From CBDHDJ01 sp965261645 (GTDB lineage Bacteria; Pseudomonadota; Alphaproteobacteria; SHVV01): a DNA stretch of 64,000 nucleotides. The notes below the pieces were generated by a model that worked only from the letters and a program-made list of their open reading frames with translations, ran no database searches and was not told where the DNA came from. The position numbers were made by a program, and so were the translations under genes. Below, piece after piece: positions 1-8,792 of the stretch (positions are counted from its first letter, which is position 1; each line of letters begins with the position of its first letter). The stretch lies in NCBI GenBank assembly GCA_965261645.1, contig CBDHDJ010000002.1, positions 186,001 to 250,000 of the forward strand. Direction: 5' to 3'.

Positions 1-747
1 GCCATCGATGCGTACGGCAGATGCCTTGAACTCGGCGGCGACCAAGCCGAGACATACTTCTTGCGAGGTAACGCCAACGCTGCGGCGAAGCGTCATCGCG
101 ATGCAATCGACGACTACGATAAGGCGCTGCAATCCCCGGAGTTCACCAAAGTCGAGGGCAGTACCACGCACTACCCCTGGTTCTACTACGCAATCCTATT
201 CAACCGAGGGAACATGCGGGCGTGCCTGGGCGAGCATGAGAACGCGATGGAAGACTATCGGCGGGCGTCGGACATCGCCCCCGGCTTTACATCCTCTCAC
301 TTCAATTGCGGAAACGCGCACTTCATGCGGCAGCAGTTCGAAGAAGCCGTCTCCTGCTACGACGGAGTGCTTGCATCCATACCCGACTCGATTTCCGCCC
401 TGCACAACAAGGCACTCGCCTTGATCCTTCTGGGCAAATTCGACGCCGCCGAAGCCTGCTACACGAGGATTCAACGCGAGACGGAGCTGGCGCCCAACAC
501 GCTGGCACCGCTGCGCGAGTTGGAAGGAATTCTCGATGGCCTGACGGACTCTAGATTGAGGATCGAGGCTACACCCTCGGGAAACTCCACGAAGATCACC
601 CATCCGAATTACACGGGCGGGCAGCGGGCGGTGCTGTTTAAGGGCATCCACGGCAATGTGGGAAACGTGGGCGGAGGACACAACCTGCCAGGCGGTGAAG
701 GGTTGCAAGGCGGTCCGGGCGTGCTGGTGTCTGTTGAAGAGAGTTAG
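1..747 (+). CDS. TPR-repeat protein, 5' end outside window
   Basis: The frame is open from the first base, so the gene starts upstream and only its last 248 codons are seen. Tetratricopeptide-like helical pairs are visible: a YFLRGNANAAAKRHRDAIDD block, then FNRGNMRACLGEHENAMEDY, FNCGNAHFMRQQFEEAVSCY and HNKALALILLGKFDAAEACY, spaced about 34-40 residues apart. TPR arrays bind partner proteins. The last 50 residues are glycine-rich (GGHNLPGGEGLQGGPG) and not TPR-like. No partner can be named because the upstream neighbours are missing. Confidence 0.75.
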   Translation, partial: AIDAYGRCLELGGDQAETYFLRGNANAAAKRHRDAIDDYDKALQSPEFTKVEGSTTHYPWFYYAILFNRGNMRACLGEHENAMEDYRRASDIAPGFTSSHFNCGNAHFMRQQFEEAVSCYDGVLASIPDSISALHNKALALILLGKFDAAEACYTRIQRETELAPNTLAPLRELEGILDGLTDSRLRIEATPSGNSTKITHPNYTGGQRAVLFKGIHGNVGNVGGGHNLPGGEGLQGGPGVLVSVEES

Positions 748-824
748 CTGGCGCGGATATCACACGGGGGCGCGTCGCGCCGCGGATCTCACACCGCGAT
801 GTCGCAGCGACGGGTTGGGTGCGA

Positions 825-1168
825 TGTCCTTGCACGGTCCAGCCGTTCCGGCCCCATCCGGTTCCGTTACGCCGGCGAGAGCCAGAGCTTGAGCCGAAGG
901 CGGGCGAGGGCGGATGCCGAAGAGGGTGTCCCCGCCCGGTTCCGCATTCACGCAATCCCGGAGACCAACATGCACGACCCCGAACGCGATATCCGCGACA
1001 TCCCGCTGTCCCAACTCGAACTCTCGCCCGGCAATGTGCGCAAGACGCCGGCCGACGCTTCGGCCTTCACCGAGCTCACGGCCTCGATTGCGGCCCACGG
1101 TCTGCTCGAGAACCTGATTGCCCGCGCCATGGAACCCGGCCCGGATGGTGCCGCGCGCTACGCGGTGA
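825..1168. repeat. 344-bp direct repeat, copy A (parB upstream region and 5' end)
   Basis: This stretch matches 6032-6375 with few mismatches at a constant offset of 5207 bases. It covers the leader and about 66 codons of a ParB-like gene. In this copy the similarity stops abruptly at 1168 inside the coding frame, whereas the second copy continues into the full gene. It is a partial duplication in direct orientation spanning the 1244-residue nuclease-like gene. Confidence 0.9.
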
Positions 1169-1554
1169 GAACCGAGGGGAACAGCCTGGAGATGCCCGTC
1201 CGGAATGTGGACCCGGTGGCGGACGCCGAGATGGTGACCCGCCTGGAACGACTGCTGACGGAACAGAAGCTCTACCTCGATCCGGACCTGACGCTCGGCC
1301 GCCTGTCGCGGAGAATGGGCGTTCCGGCCAAGCAGCTGTCGGCGGCGATCAACCGGTCAACCGGCGCGAACGTGTCGCGCTACGTGAACGGGTTCCGGGT
1401 TGAGAACGCTTGCGAACGCTTGATGGCCGGCGAAGCGGTCACGAACGCCATGCTCTCGAGTGGTTTCAACACACGATCGAACTTCAATCGCGAGTTCCGC
1501 AGGATCACCGGAAAATCACCTGTCGATTGGCGTGAAGCGGCGAAGAACAGATGA
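970..1554 (+). CDS. Chimeric ParB N-terminus fused to AraC-type HTH domain
   Basis: A 194-residue protein starting at the ATG that matches the start of the larger ParB-like gene (MHDPERDIRDIPLSQLEL). Residues 1-66 are nearly identical to that ParB. After the shared RYAV the sequence switches to an AraC/XylS-type region: about 30 linker residues, then two helix-turn-helix units (LTLGRLSRRMGVPAKQLSAA and VTNAMLSSGFNTRSNFNREF) ending in the typical FRRITGKSPVDWR. The frame is intact across the junction, so a fusion protein could be made, lacking ParB's catalytic and HTH parts and AraC's sensor domain. It may equally be a decayed AraC regulator whose 5' end was replaced. The frame is open further upstream (to 799), but the ATG matches the ParB start. 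Confidence 0.7.
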   Translation: MHDPERDIRDIPLSQLELSPGNVRKTPADASAFTELTASIAAHGLLENLIARAMEPGPDGAARYAVRTEGNSLEMPVRNVDPVADAEMVTRLERLLTEQKLYLDPDLTLGRLSRRMGVPAKQLSAAINRSTGANVSRYVNGFRVENACERLMAGEAVTNAMLSSGFNTRSNFNREFRRITGKSPVDWREAAKNR

Positions 1555-1574
1555 CCGTTGGGGGCACGCAACCC

Positions 1575-1603
1575 CCGAGACCGACATTTGATCGAGGTCT
1601 CGG
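1575..1603 (+). terminator. Possible hairpin after the chimeric gene
   Basis: An 8-bp perfect inverted repeat (ccgagacc / ggtctcgg) with a 13-base loop lies about 20 bases after the stop codon. There is no T-run, so it is at best a weak or Rho-assisted terminator. Confidence 0.3.
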
Positions 1604-1618
1604 TCTGATCTGTACCAG

Positions 1619-1751
1619 CGGCTTTGTCAAGTTAACCGATTGTAGGCTGTTTTCGCATTTGACCATGAGGCTAGGCCATTGAAATTGCGCAGAGCAGCCA
1701 TCGACAATTTACCGAGATTTCGGAGTGAATCCGGTTAACTTGACAAAGCCG
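1619..1751. mobile_element. MITE-like element with 20-bp perfect terminal inverted repeats
   Basis: Bases 1619-1638 are the exact reverse complement of 1732-1751 (cggctttgtcaagttaaccg). The 93-base interior has no coding potential. Size (133 bp), non-coding interior and perfect termini fit a miniature inverted-repeat transposable element. I see no clear target duplication. A long hairpin transcript or regulatory site is the alternative. Confidence 0.5.
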
Positions 1752-1984
1752 ACGGTTGCGTTAGACAGCGCATTCACAACATGCCAATAGACGTGCTTAT
1801 TTTAGTGGCCGTTTGGTATCAAAGCTTAATCGTGTTGCGTATAGGCAGTGACCACATGAGGCGACGTCATACTGCTTTACAGCCGCCCGATCGAGACTAC
1901 CGACCCACGCCACCGGCAATGACTCATTCCGGCCACGTTGGTAAACCGTGATTCCGGCCGGAGAAACAGTTTGATTGCCGTAAT
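1752..1984. other. Non-coding stretch between MITE-like element and nuclease-like gene
   Basis: No credible coding frame. It has a lower GC content than its surroundings and a short repeated gattccggcc/cattccggcc motif at about 1926-1960. It forms the 3' flank of the reverse-strand gene. Confidence 0.4.
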
Positions 1985-4900
1985 TTACAACCGCCCAAAC
2001 GATTCATCGAGTGAAGAGTAATCGGTTACCAAGTCTAACGTCTCCTGAGCATCCCCAAAGAATTGCATCGGGACGAGTTGCTCGGTGACAAGCGCTGAGC
2101 GCAGCTGTAGCCGTTCGACTGGAATATTCGTCAGTTCTACGAGGCGATGTGGATTAAAATCAAGATACGAAATGCGGTCGAGGTGCTTATGAATTGGTGT
2201 TCGATGGTCGTCTATAGTGCCACTAGCGTACTCGGTGAGACGCTCACCGATCTCACCGATGGTACGATCGAATATGAGACTCTTGCACTCGATTGCGTAG
2301 GTCACGCCGGTGTCGGGTTGCCAACCTAGTACATCAATATCGCCGAGTTCAGTGTCGCCGCCAAGACGAGATAAACTTAGTTCCTGTTTCACTTCCCACC
2401 GAAGTCCCTTGAGTCGCTCTGAAACTCTTCGAGCAAAATTATGGCCGTTTAGGTCAGCTGCATGCCCGATCCAGGATATCATCTTTTCGCTATCAAAAAG
2501 GTTTCCTGGCAGGCCGCCGAAGAGGGCTTGGTAGAGGTACCGCAGCGTTCGGTCGAAGAGCATTGGCATAACCAGAACATCTGGATCTTCGTCCGTCGAG
2601 AGTTGGACAAGAGGCCGGCGCGTGATAGACAGTCGGCGATCGTAGCGCCAAGGATACCAATCACGCTTCTTAGCGTTTTTGGGATTGCTTTCGTCCCATT
2701 TTCTCCTAGGCGACAGGGCAAATGCCTCGAATGCCCGCGCTGGATGTGGTGCCCCAGCTTCGCTCAGTCGCCGTATCACTTCACTTCTCCGGAGCCGAAA
2801 GTAGGTTGTGCGATGTTCCAAAGAATGTTTGGTGAGGTGGCTGACAAATGCACAGCATTGCTCAATGTCTATCCCGAATTCTGATTTGAAAGCCTCGTCG
2901 AATACCCCATCCACGTCTTTTGCCTCATCTTCTCTGACGAACGCCAATCCATAGTTGTCGGCTGCTTCCTGAAAAATTTTCTTTCCATGCGCCGCCAGGT
3001 AGGGGCCTACCATCTCACCGGTTGACTGACCAAAGCCAAATGAACCGTTGGAATGTACGATGGGCGGACTTGCTGTCAGGCTATAGTGCAACGCGTCGCT
3101 TTGAGCTGCGCACTCTAGCAATGTGGCTGCCTCCGCGGTCAGAAAATCCAGATCCGCGCCAGTACAGGCAGCGCCGCCTTGAATTGGTGAGGTACAAAGC
3201 GCCATTTCCGCAATTACACGGCTTGTCAACCCCGAGATATCTCGCTGTGCCTCACGTTTGTTTGCGGTCTGTACGACATCTTCTGCATCTTCGCTGATCG
3301 CAAATAGTGCTGCGGCAGAAATACTCCACTCCCGCCGCTCCCACCAAATTGCTTCAAAGTTCAATAGAGACCGTTCGATCACACTAACACGGTCCAGGGT
3401 TAGCAACCGTACTTTGATGCGCTTCCAAACTGCATCCACCGCTCGATTCAAAATTTCACAAGCCTGAGCCTCCGGGATCGGACCGGGTGGTAGTGTCCAG
3501 CCGGCCTCACGAGCAAGGTCAAGGCGACTCCATGCCAAGTCTTCCGGTGGTATGAATCTTGGTTCTTGAGGCGAAATTGCGTTGACGAGCACATCCCCCG
3601 CCGTCTTGGCTGGGGTCATGTGTATAAAACGTGCGTCGTCGGATTGAACCACGGCCTGCACGAGGCTGCCCATGGTTTTCTCGTGTGGGACCGGGACGTC
3701 GCACAGCATGTGCGCACCATGCACCAGCGCGGCAAGCATCAAACGCTCGCCCACGTTCTGCTCATCGGCAAAGCTCTGCAGGTAGGTTGCTGAGCAACTG
3801 ATCAACACTTTTCCCTCACGAACCTCGACCAACGGCGCCGAGGGAGGGTCTTTGGCAAACGTGAATTCGTCCTTAAATCCCTCTATGTCAGGAAAGACAA
3901 GACAGTATGTGATAGGCGTCGGGGATAGGGTTGGCAGCTCCTCCTCTAGCAATGGCGCCAAACGAACCAGCCACGTGAGGGTCATATCCCATACCATGGC
4001 AACGATTCTGCGATGTCGGTCCGCGTTTGGACTGTCATCGCATTGAATCCACCAGGCACGCGCGCTGGTTTCGGTACACGCCAGCAGTTTGCCCAGCGCC
4101 TCGTGCCGGGGACTGATGTAAATGGGCAGGTCTTGCGCTTCGCGAAAAAGGGCTTCCGTCCCTTGGCGTTGTACTTCAATCCATGACGTCCTGTCCGGGC
4201 TGATCACTGCATGTCGATCGAGAGCAACACGTAACCGATGACGGAGGGACGCAATAAAGTTGGTGGCTAGTAAGATGAAATCTGGAGTACTGTTCTCCAG
4301 CATCACTTCAAAATCATGCTTGCGGCGAAATTCGTAATAGTTTGGAAAGTTATTGACGTTCGAAATATAGATGCCGCGTTTTGCAAGTTCCTCCTCTTGT
4401 TCCCGCAGCTTCCAGGCCCGAAGGGCCGTGAATTCCGATTCACTTCCAAGAAGCATGAAGTCAGAGATGGGAAGGCACAAATGGTGCCAACCAGGCGGTG
4501 GCTCGCTAAACCCAACGGAGAAACCACGTCCGATGCCACCATGGACAAGCAAGGTTAGACCGCGACGGTAGTCGGATTTCGCCGCGAGGGTCGTAGCCAA
4601 ATCGTTAACTCGAACATCGATTAGACCCTCAATTGACTGAATGCTTTGAAGCCCCTCTCGTGCGGTTTGAGCCAGATCGTCGGCAACGAAAATTAAGTGG
4701 ACGTAACCGCCATCGTCGAACACCCCAACAGAATCCATCACGCCTTCGAGCCCGGCCGGCTCCGGCATATTGCTGGTTTGGATCCCCCACTTGGAGCATC
4801 CCAGCAAATGAACGTTGCGGACTTGCTCCTCGGCAATGGTAGCCTGAAGCGCCTTAAGGTCATCAGCCTCCAATGCCTGTTCAATGACAAACCTCCGGAT

Positions 4901-5719
4901 AGCCGCACCGGCGGCGGTCGGAAGTGCAACAATTATCTGGCCCTTGTGGCGCACCAGAGGGCGGCGTTCCAAAGCAGTATGACCCAGCGTTTCCTCTACA
5001 AGCGCGGCTACGTGCTCAGTCTGAAAGACGAAGGGATAGAGATCTGCATGGGAAACGCCCATCTCAGCGATATCCGCGTCACTGAAGCTCACATGCACGG
5101 CAGATAGCTCGACAGTTGAAGCGGTTATGTTCACGGACTGCTTTGGTCGACTGTCTGCGAGCGTGTTCCGGACTACCCCGGCACGTTCCGCGACAGCATC
5201 ACTGATGCGAAGCATGCCTATGACACATCTCTGGGCGTCATTCGCCCAAGGGCGGTCTATGATGCTGGAAAGGGCGTTCAGACAAGTTTGGACGTTGTGG
5301 TCGTTGTCGTTCCAATTGCCGTCGAATAGCCGGGCGTTTCCGAACCAGGTGATGACGTTTGAGACGAAAACATCCTCTACCGGGTCTTCGAACTGCGTGA
5401 TCGGATCTTTGAATGCAATAACATTCAACCACTCCCTAATCTGCGGCCGAGTGGGCGTAGCCGTGCCGCGGCATGTCAACGCAGCGAGATGGATAATGGC
5501 TTCAATCCTTGCCGTAGCCACGTGGTTCTCGGGTCTCGTTAACAGTCCTGCGAGAGATTGAGCCACGATTGGGAAACTGAACTTCTCAAGGCGTCTACCC
5601 AGCTTCTTGAGACGCGAAGCAATGCCTTCAATGTGACGCACTTCATCGCTCATGGACTTTGCCATGTATGCATTCATTGCGTTGCCCGTCTGATGGGACA
5701 TTGGAATAGTTCGACTCAC
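1985..5719 (-). CDS. 1244-residue protein with C-terminal PD-(D/E)XK-like nuclease motif
   Basis: A very long single frame of lower GC than its neighbours. Most of it I do not recognise. Near the C-terminus the spacing GDIDVLGW (Asp1127/Asp1129) then AIECKSL (Glu1144-x-Lys1146), after a preceding alpha/beta stretch, is the classic D...ExK core of restriction-like nucleases. No Walker, helicase or methylase motif is evident in the large N-terminal part, which may be a helical sensor or scaffold. The listed start is a GTG with an AG-rich stretch before it; an ATG at 5701 is an alternative. It stands alone, with a long inverted repeat in its 5' flank. A defence or restriction role is inferred from nuclease motif, size and mobile context. 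Confidence 0.6.
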   Translation of the reverse strand: MSRTIPMSHQTGNAMNAYMAKSMSDEVRHIEGIASRLKKLGRRLEKFSFPIVAQSLAGLLTRPENHVATARIEAIIHLAALTCRGTATPTRPQIREWLNVIAFKDPITQFEDPVEDVFVSNVITWFGNARLFDGNWNDNDHNVQTCLNALSSIIDRPWANDAQRCVIGMLRISDAVAERAGVVRNTLADSRPKQSVNITASTVELSAVHVSFSDADIAEMGVSHADLYPFVFQTEHVAALVEETLGHTALERRPLVRHKGQIIVALPTAAGAAIRRFVIEQALEADDLKALQATIAEEQVRNVHLLGCSKWGIQTSNMPEPAGLEGVMDSVGVFDDGGYVHLIFVADDLAQTAREGLQSIQSIEGLIDVRVNDLATTLAAKSDYRRGLTLLVHGGIGRGFSVGFSEPPPGWHHLCLPISDFMLLGSESEFTALRAWKLREQEEELAKRGIYISNVNNFPNYYEFRRKHDFEVMLENSTPDFILLATNFIASLRHRLRVALDRHAVISPDRTSWIEVQRQGTEALFREAQDLPIYISPRHEALGKLLACTETSARAWWIQCDDSPNADRHRRIVAMVWDMTLTWLVRLAPLLEEELPTLSPTPITYCLVFPDIEGFKDEFTFAKDPPSAPLVEVREGKVLISCSATYLQSFADEQNVGERLMLAALVHGAHMLCDVPVPHEKTMGSLVQAVVQSDDARFIHMTPAKTAGDVLVNAISPQEPRFIPPEDLAWSRLDLAREAGWTLPPGPIPEAQACEILNRAVDAVWKRIKVRLLTLDRVSVIERSLLNFEAIWWERREWSISAAALFAISEDAEDVVQTANKREAQRDISGLTSRVIAEMALCTSPIQGGAACTGADLDFLTAEAATLLECAAQSDALHYSLTASPPIVHSNGSFGFGQSTGEMVGPYLAAHGKKIFQEAADNYGLAFVREDEAKDVDGVFDEAFKSEFGIDIEQCCAFVSHLTKHSLEHRTTYFRLRRSEVIRRLSEAGAPHPARAFEAFALSPRRKWDESNPKNAKKRDWYPWRYDRRLSITRRPLVQLSTDEDPDVLVMPMLFDRTLRYLYQALFGGLPGNLFDSEKMISWIGHAADLNGHNFARRVSERLKGLRWEVKQELSLSRLGGDTELGDIDVLGWQPDTGVTYAIECKSLIFDRTIGEIGERLTEYASGTIDDHRTPIHKHLDRISYLDFNPHRLVELTNIPVERLQLRSALVTEQLVPMQFFGDAQETLDLVTDYSSLDESFGRL

Positions 5720-5763
5720 AATTTCTTTCTTGGAGATTTAGCCCAAAAGAGTCACGAAAGGTT

Positions 5764-5832
5764 ACCGCCAAACCCTGATTCTGCGTTATGATTCAATTGG
5801 ATAGATCGGATCTAACGCAGGAGTTTGGCGGT
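5764..5832. promoter_or_regulatory. Bipartite inverted repeat upstream of the nuclease-like gene
   Basis: Two nested pairs of arms: accgccaaac (5764-5773) with gtttggcggt (5823-5832), and ctgcgtta (5781-5788) with taacgcag (5813-5820). The 24-base centre is AT-rich. It lies 45-113 bases upstream of the reverse-strand start at 5719, where an operator or a DNA/RNA hairpin would act. It could also be a mobile-element end or recombination site. Confidence 0.55.
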
Positions 5833-6031
5833 GACGGATTGTACCTTTACGAAGATCGAATTTCCATCCTGTTGTAAGCGGCGTGTCGAGGCGGATTTTG
5901 CCGGCGGGATCGTGTCCCGGCGCGTGGTGTAAGAGCGTTGCGCTCTACGCGGCTCCCGGCGGGTATCGGACTAGCACCGCGCCTGCCCATGGCGGCCTGC
6001 CCGGCGCAGTATCGGCGGCGATGGATTCAAC

Positions 6032-6375
6032 TGTCCTTGCACGGTCCAGCCGTTCCGGCCCCATCCGGTTCCGTTACGCCGCCGAGAGCGAGAGCTTGAG
6101 CCGAAGGCGGGCGAGGGCGGATGCCGAAGAGGGTGTCCCCGCCCGGTTCCGCATTCACCCAATCCCGGAGACCGATATGCACGACCCCGAACGCGATATC
6201 CGCGACATCCCGCTGTCCCAACTCGAACTCTCGCCCGACAATGTGCGCAAGACGCCGGCCGACGCTTCGGCCTTCACCGAGCTCAAGGCCTCGATCGCTG
6301 CCCACGGGCTGCTCGAGAACCTGATTGCCCGCGCCATGGGGCCCAGCCCGGATGGCCCCGGGCGCTACGCGGTGA
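6032..6375. repeat. 344-bp direct repeat, copy B (leader and 5' end of parB-like gene)
   Basis: Partner of 825-1168. Here the repeat runs on into the complete ParB-like coding sequence, so this is likely the parental copy. Confidence 0.9.
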
Positions 6376-8702
6376 TCGCCGGCGGTCGGCGGCTGGCCGC
6401 GATGCAGGCGCTGGCCGCCGAGGGCGCGCTGGACGAGGACCACCCCGTGCCCTGCCGGATGATCGGAGATATCGTGACGGCCGAAGAAGTTTCGCTGGCC
6501 GAGAACAGTGTCCGCGCCGCCATGCACCCGGCCGATCAGGTCGAGGCGTTCCGCCGCCTGGCCGATGCGGGCAGCACGGCGGTCGCCATCGCGGCGCGCT
6601 TCGGGATCTCGGAGCGCACCGTGGAGAAGCGGCTGAGGCTCGGCAACGCCGCACCGGTGCTGCTGGAGGCCTACCGCGCGGGTGAAATCGATCTGGAAAC
6701 ATTGATGGCCTTCGCCGTCACCACGGATCATGCGCGCCAGAACGCGGTCTGGGCGGCGGTGAGCCAACAGGGCTACCGCCCCGGCGCCTGGCAGATCAAG
6801 CGCCTGCTGACCGAGGACCGGGTTCCGGCCACGTCCGCCATCGCGCGTTTCGTCGGCATTGAGGCTTACGAGGCGGCGGGCGGCAGGATCGACCGCGACC
6901 TGTTCGCCGAGGAGGACGAGCGGGGGATCTGGCTCGATGATCCCGATCTGTTGAACAAGCTCGCCATGGATAGTCTCCAGGCGGCGGCGAGGGAACTGGA
7001 GACGCGCTGGAAATGGGCCGAGGCGCGGCTCGACGTGGACTGGAGCGCCACCGCCGCTTTCGGGCGGGTGCGTCCGCAACCGGCCGAGCCGACGGACGGG
7101 GAGAGGGCCGAGATCGAACGCTTGAGGACCCGCAACGACGAACTCGCCAACATGGATGACGACGGCTGGACCGAAGAATTGGTCGAGGAAGCCGATGCCA
7201 ACGAGACGCGCCTGGACGAGATCGAGGCCACGATCGAGGCCCGCGCGATCTACCGGCGCGAGGATATCGCTATCGCCGGGTGCATCGCCACCGTCGGCAA
7301 CGACGGCGAACTCAAACTGATCCAGGGCCTGGTCAGGCCCGAGGATATGCCCGCGCGCGAATCAGGCGAAGCGGGAGCAGCCGGACACGACGATACCGGT
7401 GACGAGGAGAACACCATCTCCGGCATTGATGCGCCCACATTCGTGGCGCCCCTCGCTTCTCCCGGCGATGCGGAAGCCGAAGCGCGCAAGGAAGCGGGCG
7501 TCGGTATCGGACTCGCCGACGACTTGCGGGCCATCCGCACGGCCATCGTCAAGAGCCAGCTCGCCTGCGACTTCGAGGCGGCCTTCGATCTGCTGCTGTT
7601 CCAGATCGCCCGGAGCGTGTTCACCAGCGGCTACCATGACGACGCGCTCGACATCAGGGCAACCGAGACCCCGGACCGTCCGGCCATGCGGGTCAACGAC
7701 GATGCTTTCGGCGACATCAATGTCGGCGAGAAGCACCTCGAGATCGACCGGGCCGCACAAAAGCTCGACTGGACCGGCCTGCCCGATGACAAGGCCTTCG
7801 CTGAACTGCGGGCGCTTTCCGAGCGGGACAAACGGACCCTGTTCGCGTCCTGTGTTGCGCGCACGCTGAAGGGCCAACTGGCGTTCGAACCCAAGGCCCG
7901 GCCCGAGGTCGAAGCGACCGTCGCCCGGCTCGACATCGACTTCGCCGCTGCTGTCCGCGGCAACCGAGATCAAGTCTGGACCGCCGATCTGCTGTGGTCG
8001 CGGCTGCGCAAGGACCGAATCCTCGCCATCGCCCGCGAGACGCTGGGCGAGACCTGGGCGCTAGCGGAGGCCAAGCAGAAGAAGGCGGACATCGCCAAGG
8101 CGATGCAGGACGCCTTCGCCCACAGCGGCGGGGTGCCCGCCGGGGTCACGGCCGAGGGCCGCGCCGCGGCCATCGCCTGGACGCCGCCGGGCTTCCGCGC
8201 CTTCGATACCGGCACCGCCGATGACGAAGGCGTGGCGAGTGACGAGGGGACAACCGCCCCCGAACAGCAACCGGCTGTGGCAGACACGCCGCTGGGCGAT
8301 GCGCCGGAAGATGATGGCGATAACGCCTACGGTGGCGCCGATCAATCGGGCGCCGACAGCGACACCTCGCAATCCGGGGAACCGGAGGCTGGTGCTCCGG
8401 CGGACAATGTCGCCGATCCCGCTCCGGCGGAGGCACAGCAGCCCATGAACGCAGGTGTTCAGTCCGTCGTCGAGAGCATCGATGCTCCCGCCGTGGCCGA
8501 TCGCCGCGCCGCCGTACTCGCCTCGGCCGTGAACGCGGATGCCACGCCTCCGGTCGCGCCGCCCGCGCCGGAAGCGGCCGGCGCGGGCGGCGGTAGCAAC
8601 GTGCCTGTAGAGCCGGAACAGGTCATGGCACCGCCACGCGGCAACGGCCACGACAACAAAGCGGAACTGCTGGAGATACCGGCATTCCTGCGCCGTGGCT
8701 GA
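6177..8702 (+). CDS. Large ParB/Spo0J-family protein of a mobile element
   Basis: 841 residues from the ATG shared with the duplicated copy. The N-terminal ParB nuclease/CTPase-like domain is clear: IPLSQLELSPDNVRKT, HGLLENLIARA, then YAVIAGGRRLAAMQAL and a VSLAENSVRAAMHPADQVEA box, followed by an HTH (AARFGISERTVEKRLRLGNA). This is the ParB family architecture, here extended: the middle is alpha-helical and the last 180 residues are acidic and Ala/Pro/Glu-rich. No parA lies next to it, which suggests an accessory element ParB (DNA protection, regulation or coordination of the following genes) rather than a classic partition pair. It heads a forward run of genes with the GHKL ATPase 90 bases downstream. 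The frame remains open to 5883, but the upstream extension is low-complexity and unlikely. Confidence 0.85.
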   Translation: MHDPERDIRDIPLSQLELSPDNVRKTPADASAFTELKASIAAHGLLENLIARAMGPSPDGPGRYAVIAGGRRLAAMQALAAEGALDEDHPVPCRMIGDIVTAEEVSLAENSVRAAMHPADQVEAFRRLADAGSTAVAIAARFGISERTVEKRLRLGNAAPVLLEAYRAGEIDLETLMAFAVTTDHARQNAVWAAVSQQGYRPGAWQIKRLLTEDRVPATSAIARFVGIEAYEAAGGRIDRDLFAEEDERGIWLDDPDLLNKLAMDSLQAAARELETRWKWAEARLDVDWSATAAFGRVRPQPAEPTDGERAEIERLRTRNDELANMDDDGWTEELVEEADANETRLDEIEATIEARAIYRREDIAIAGCIATVGNDGELKLIQGLVRPEDMPARESGEAGAAGHDDTGDEENTISGIDAPTFVAPLASPGDAEAEARKEAGVGIGLADDLRAIRTAIVKSQLACDFEAAFDLLLFQIARSVFTSGYHDDALDIRATETPDRPAMRVNDDAFGDINVGEKHLEIDRAAQKLDWTGLPDDKAFAELRALSERDKRTLFASCVARTLKGQLAFEPKARPEVEATVARLDIDFAAAVRGNRDQVWTADLLWSRLRKDRILAIARETLGETWALAEAKQKKADIAKAMQDAFAHSGGVPAGVTAEGRAAAIAWTPPGFRAFDTGTADDEGVASDEGTTAPEQQPAVADTPLGDAPEDDGDNAYGGADQSGADSDTSQSGEPEAGAPADNVADPAPAEAQQPMNAGVQSVVESIDAPAVADRRAAVLASAVNADATPPVAPPAPEAAGAGGGSNVPVEPEQVMAPPRGNGHDNKAELLEIPAFLRRG

Positions 8703-8711
8703 ACCACCGCG

Positions 8712-8765
8712 TTCTTCCCTCACGACAACGCCTCGCCGGCACCGGCCAGCGGGGCGTTTTTCATT
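8712..8765 (+). terminator. Possible attenuator/hairpin between parB-like and GHKL genes
   Basis: aacgcctcgccgg and the later cggggcgttttt form an interrupted stem (cgcctcgc/ggggcg) followed by a short T-run at 8756-8762. This gives partial termination before the next gene. Confidence 0.4.
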
Positions 8766-8792
8766 CCCGTATCGACAACCAGGAGAACCCGC

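Noticed and set aside
5883..6176. N-terminal extension of the ParB-like protein
   Set aside because: The duplicated copy lacks the same extension beyond 825, and the ATG at 6177 heads the conserved ParB domain.
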